This document shows positions 32,892 through 33,863 of a stretch of DNA of 33,863 nt, piece after piece (positions within the stretch are counted from its first letter, which is position 1; the number at the start of each line of letters is the position of its first letter). The stretch spans positions 1 to 33,863 of the forward strand of contig JABDKL010000102.1 of assembly GCA_013002225.1 (NCBI GenBank), written 5' to 3'. The position numbers and the translations under genes are program-made. The notes under the pieces were generated by a model. The model saw only the letters and a list, made by a program, of their open reading frames with translations. It was not told where the DNA came from and searched no databases. Source of the DNA: Winogradskyella sp. Lineage in GTDB: Bacteria; Bacteroidota; Bacteroidia; Flavobacteriales; Flavobacteriaceae.

Positions 32892-33542
32892 ATGAAAATA
32901 AATAAAATAATGAAATTATCGATTTGTATTTTGGCTTTCTTCTTGTTATCTAGTTGTGCTACTACGAAAGTTTTAAATAGTTGGATTAATGAAGAGTATA
33001 CGGCCTTTAAACCTAAAAAAATTCTTATCATCGGTTTAACGGAAAATCTTAGCGGCAGAACCTTGTTTGAAAGTCAGCTTAAATATGAATTTCTAAAAAG
33101 AGGTGTAGAAGCTGTAGAAAGTTATAGTGTTTTTAAACCTACATTTACGAACTTAAAGCAAACCGAATCAGAAATTGAAGCAGAGGTAAAACGATTATCT
33201 TTAGAGGGGTTTGATGCTGTTTTAATTTCGGCAGTGAAGGGTGTTGACGATAAAGTGTCTTATAGTGGTGATGAATTTAGAGTCTATGATTATCCAAGCG
33301 GTTTTAAACGTTATTATTATTTATCTCAAGATGTTAATTTTGCAAAAGGTTATTATAATCAATATAAAATCTACCATATTGAAACGTCACTTTATAATTT
33401 GAAAGCCAATAATGACAAATCACTAGTTTGGGTAGCATCCTATGATATGGTAGACCCTAGAAAGCTTAATGCTACAGTAACTAACTATGTAAAGGCGATC
33501 ATTAAGTCTCTGAAAGAACACCAGTTAATAGCCGATGATTAG
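32892..33542 (+). CDS. Lipoprotein of unknown function
   Basis: This 216-residue lipoprotein has the signal MKINKIMKLSICILAFFLLSSC with lipid Cys22. The mature part (KKILIIGLTENLSGRTLFESQL) looks like the start of an alternating alpha/beta domain: a strand, GLTENLSGR loop, helix KYEFLKRGVEAVES, then SLEGFDAVLISAVKGVDD. This pattern recalls flavobacterial lipoproteins that resemble the DUF4136 or CsgG/TolB-N type ancient nucleotide-site folds, but I cannot assign a family. The C-terminus (YHIETSLYNLKANNDKSL) fits the same fold. It starts at 32892 or the in-frame ATG 32910. It is divergent from the metal ATPase and may share its regulation. Confidence 0.72.
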   Translation: MKINKIMKLSICILAFFLLSSCATTKVLNSWINEEYTAFKPKKILIIGLTENLSGRTLFESQLKYEFLKRGVEAVESYSVFKPTFTNLKQTESEIEAEVKRLSLEGFDAVLISAVKGVDDKVSYSGDEFRVYDYPSGFKRYYYLSQDVNFAKGYYNQYKIYHIETSLYNLKANNDKSLVWVASYDMVDPRKLNATVTNYVKAIIKSLKEHQLIADD

Positions 33543-33643
33543 ATAATATAGTTTCTTGTCGGTTGTTAATTTTACGATTATTTCGGGAATTCTAAATAAC
33601 ACGACTGTCATTGATGCTAATTTAATTATACCGTTGCGCTTTT
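33543..33643. other. Intergenic stretch with no visible feature
   Basis: AT-rich sequence after the lipoprotein stop; I see no hairpin with a T tract, gene or repeat here. Confidence 0.4.
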
Positions 33644-33819
33644 CTATTTGAATCTTAATTCATTTAGAGTCGGTTTTAAAAAGGTAATTGCCAGCACTGT
33701 TGAAAATAAGTCAACGATTATAGTAAAACCCCAAATAGCACTTGCAAATAAATAATATTTCAGAGCAATGAATTTGTATTTACAGATTTATTTAAGTCTT
33801 CTATAACTGACATGCTCAT
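33644..33819 (-). pseudogene. Possible frameshifted small membrane protein gene
   Basis: On the minus strand an ATG at 33819 opens MSMSVIEDLNKSVNTNS and soon stops. In the next frame, overlapping its end, an uninterrupted stretch without any start codon reads KYKFIALKYYLFASAIWGFT then IIVDLFSTVLAITFLKP and ends at 33644 with NELRFK. The second part is a convincing membrane segment followed by a basic tail. Together they look like one protein of about 58 residues broken by a single-base change near 33775. The total span of 176 bp is not a multiple of three, as expected for this. It may instead be chance in AT-rich DNA. Confidence 0.35.
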
Positions 33820-33863
33820 GAAAGAATTATTAACCCATTTCAGAATTTAGGAGTAGGTAATTG

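Overview
This is an AT-rich window from a gliding or T9SS-bearing member of the Bacteroidota, almost certainly Flavobacteriaceae. Four things point there: a complete gldK-gldL-gldM-gldN operon, many upstream boxes fitting the Bacteroidota sigma consensus TAnnTTTG, A/T-rich start regions without Shine-Dalgarno sequences, and many short-spacer lipoprotein signal peptides. The genus cannot be named from sequence alone.

Layout. (1) 1-3.1 kb: a minus-strand pair of miaB and a truncated lipoprotein gene, then on the plus strand an unknown membrane protein and a small lipoprotein. (2) 3.2-6.9 kb: topA is followed after 3 bp by an arginase-fold protein whose metal ligands are largely lost, and a clear terminator ends the unit. 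(3) 7.0-11.8 kb: gldKLMN, the trans-envelope core and motor of the type IX secretion and gliding machinery, with its own promoter and terminator. (4) 11.8-15.3 kb: a DAO-family flavoenzyme converging on a DUF983 protein, then an ABC-F ATPase with a leader rich in inverted repeats. (5) 15.4-21.2 kb: a tripartite RND efflux operon (adaptor, permease, outer-membrane factor) with a small CPXCG zinc-ribbon-like gene at its end. (6) 21.3-23.7 kb: a secreted plant-type leucine-rich-repeat protein, initiator tRNA-fMet, a 64-bp duplication of the tRNA 3' end plus its terminator, a gene-poor stretch, and a cold-shock protein with a long leader. (7) 23.7-28.6 kb: a D-lactate dehydrogenase family enzyme, an L,D-transpeptidase, an orphan HMA metal-binding protein, and a three-gene MlaE/MlaF/MlaD lipid transporter. 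(8) 28.7-33.9 kb: a minus-strand run (P1B-4 type metal ATPase, CDP-alcohol phosphatidyltransferase, PNPOx-like flavoprotein, DUF4163/DUF3298-type lipoprotein), then a divergent lipoprotein and a probable broken membrane-protein gene.

How the genes work together. Most of the window is envelope biology: protein secretion and gliding (gldKLMN), drug or solute efflux (RND), phospholipid traffic (Mla-type), peptidoglycan cross-linking or anchoring (L,D-transpeptidase), phospholipid synthesis (CDP-alcohol transferase) and metal homeostasis (P1B-4 ATPase, HMA protein).

I see no phage, CRISPR array, toxin-antitoxin cassette or clear undescribed multi-gene system. The points most worth a second look are the apparently metal-dead ureohydrolase beside the gliding operon, the duplicated tRNA-fMet 3' end that looks like an integration or deletion scar, the structured ABC-F leader, and Fur-like TGATAAT half-sites at two places, one between the metal ATPase and its divergent neighbour.
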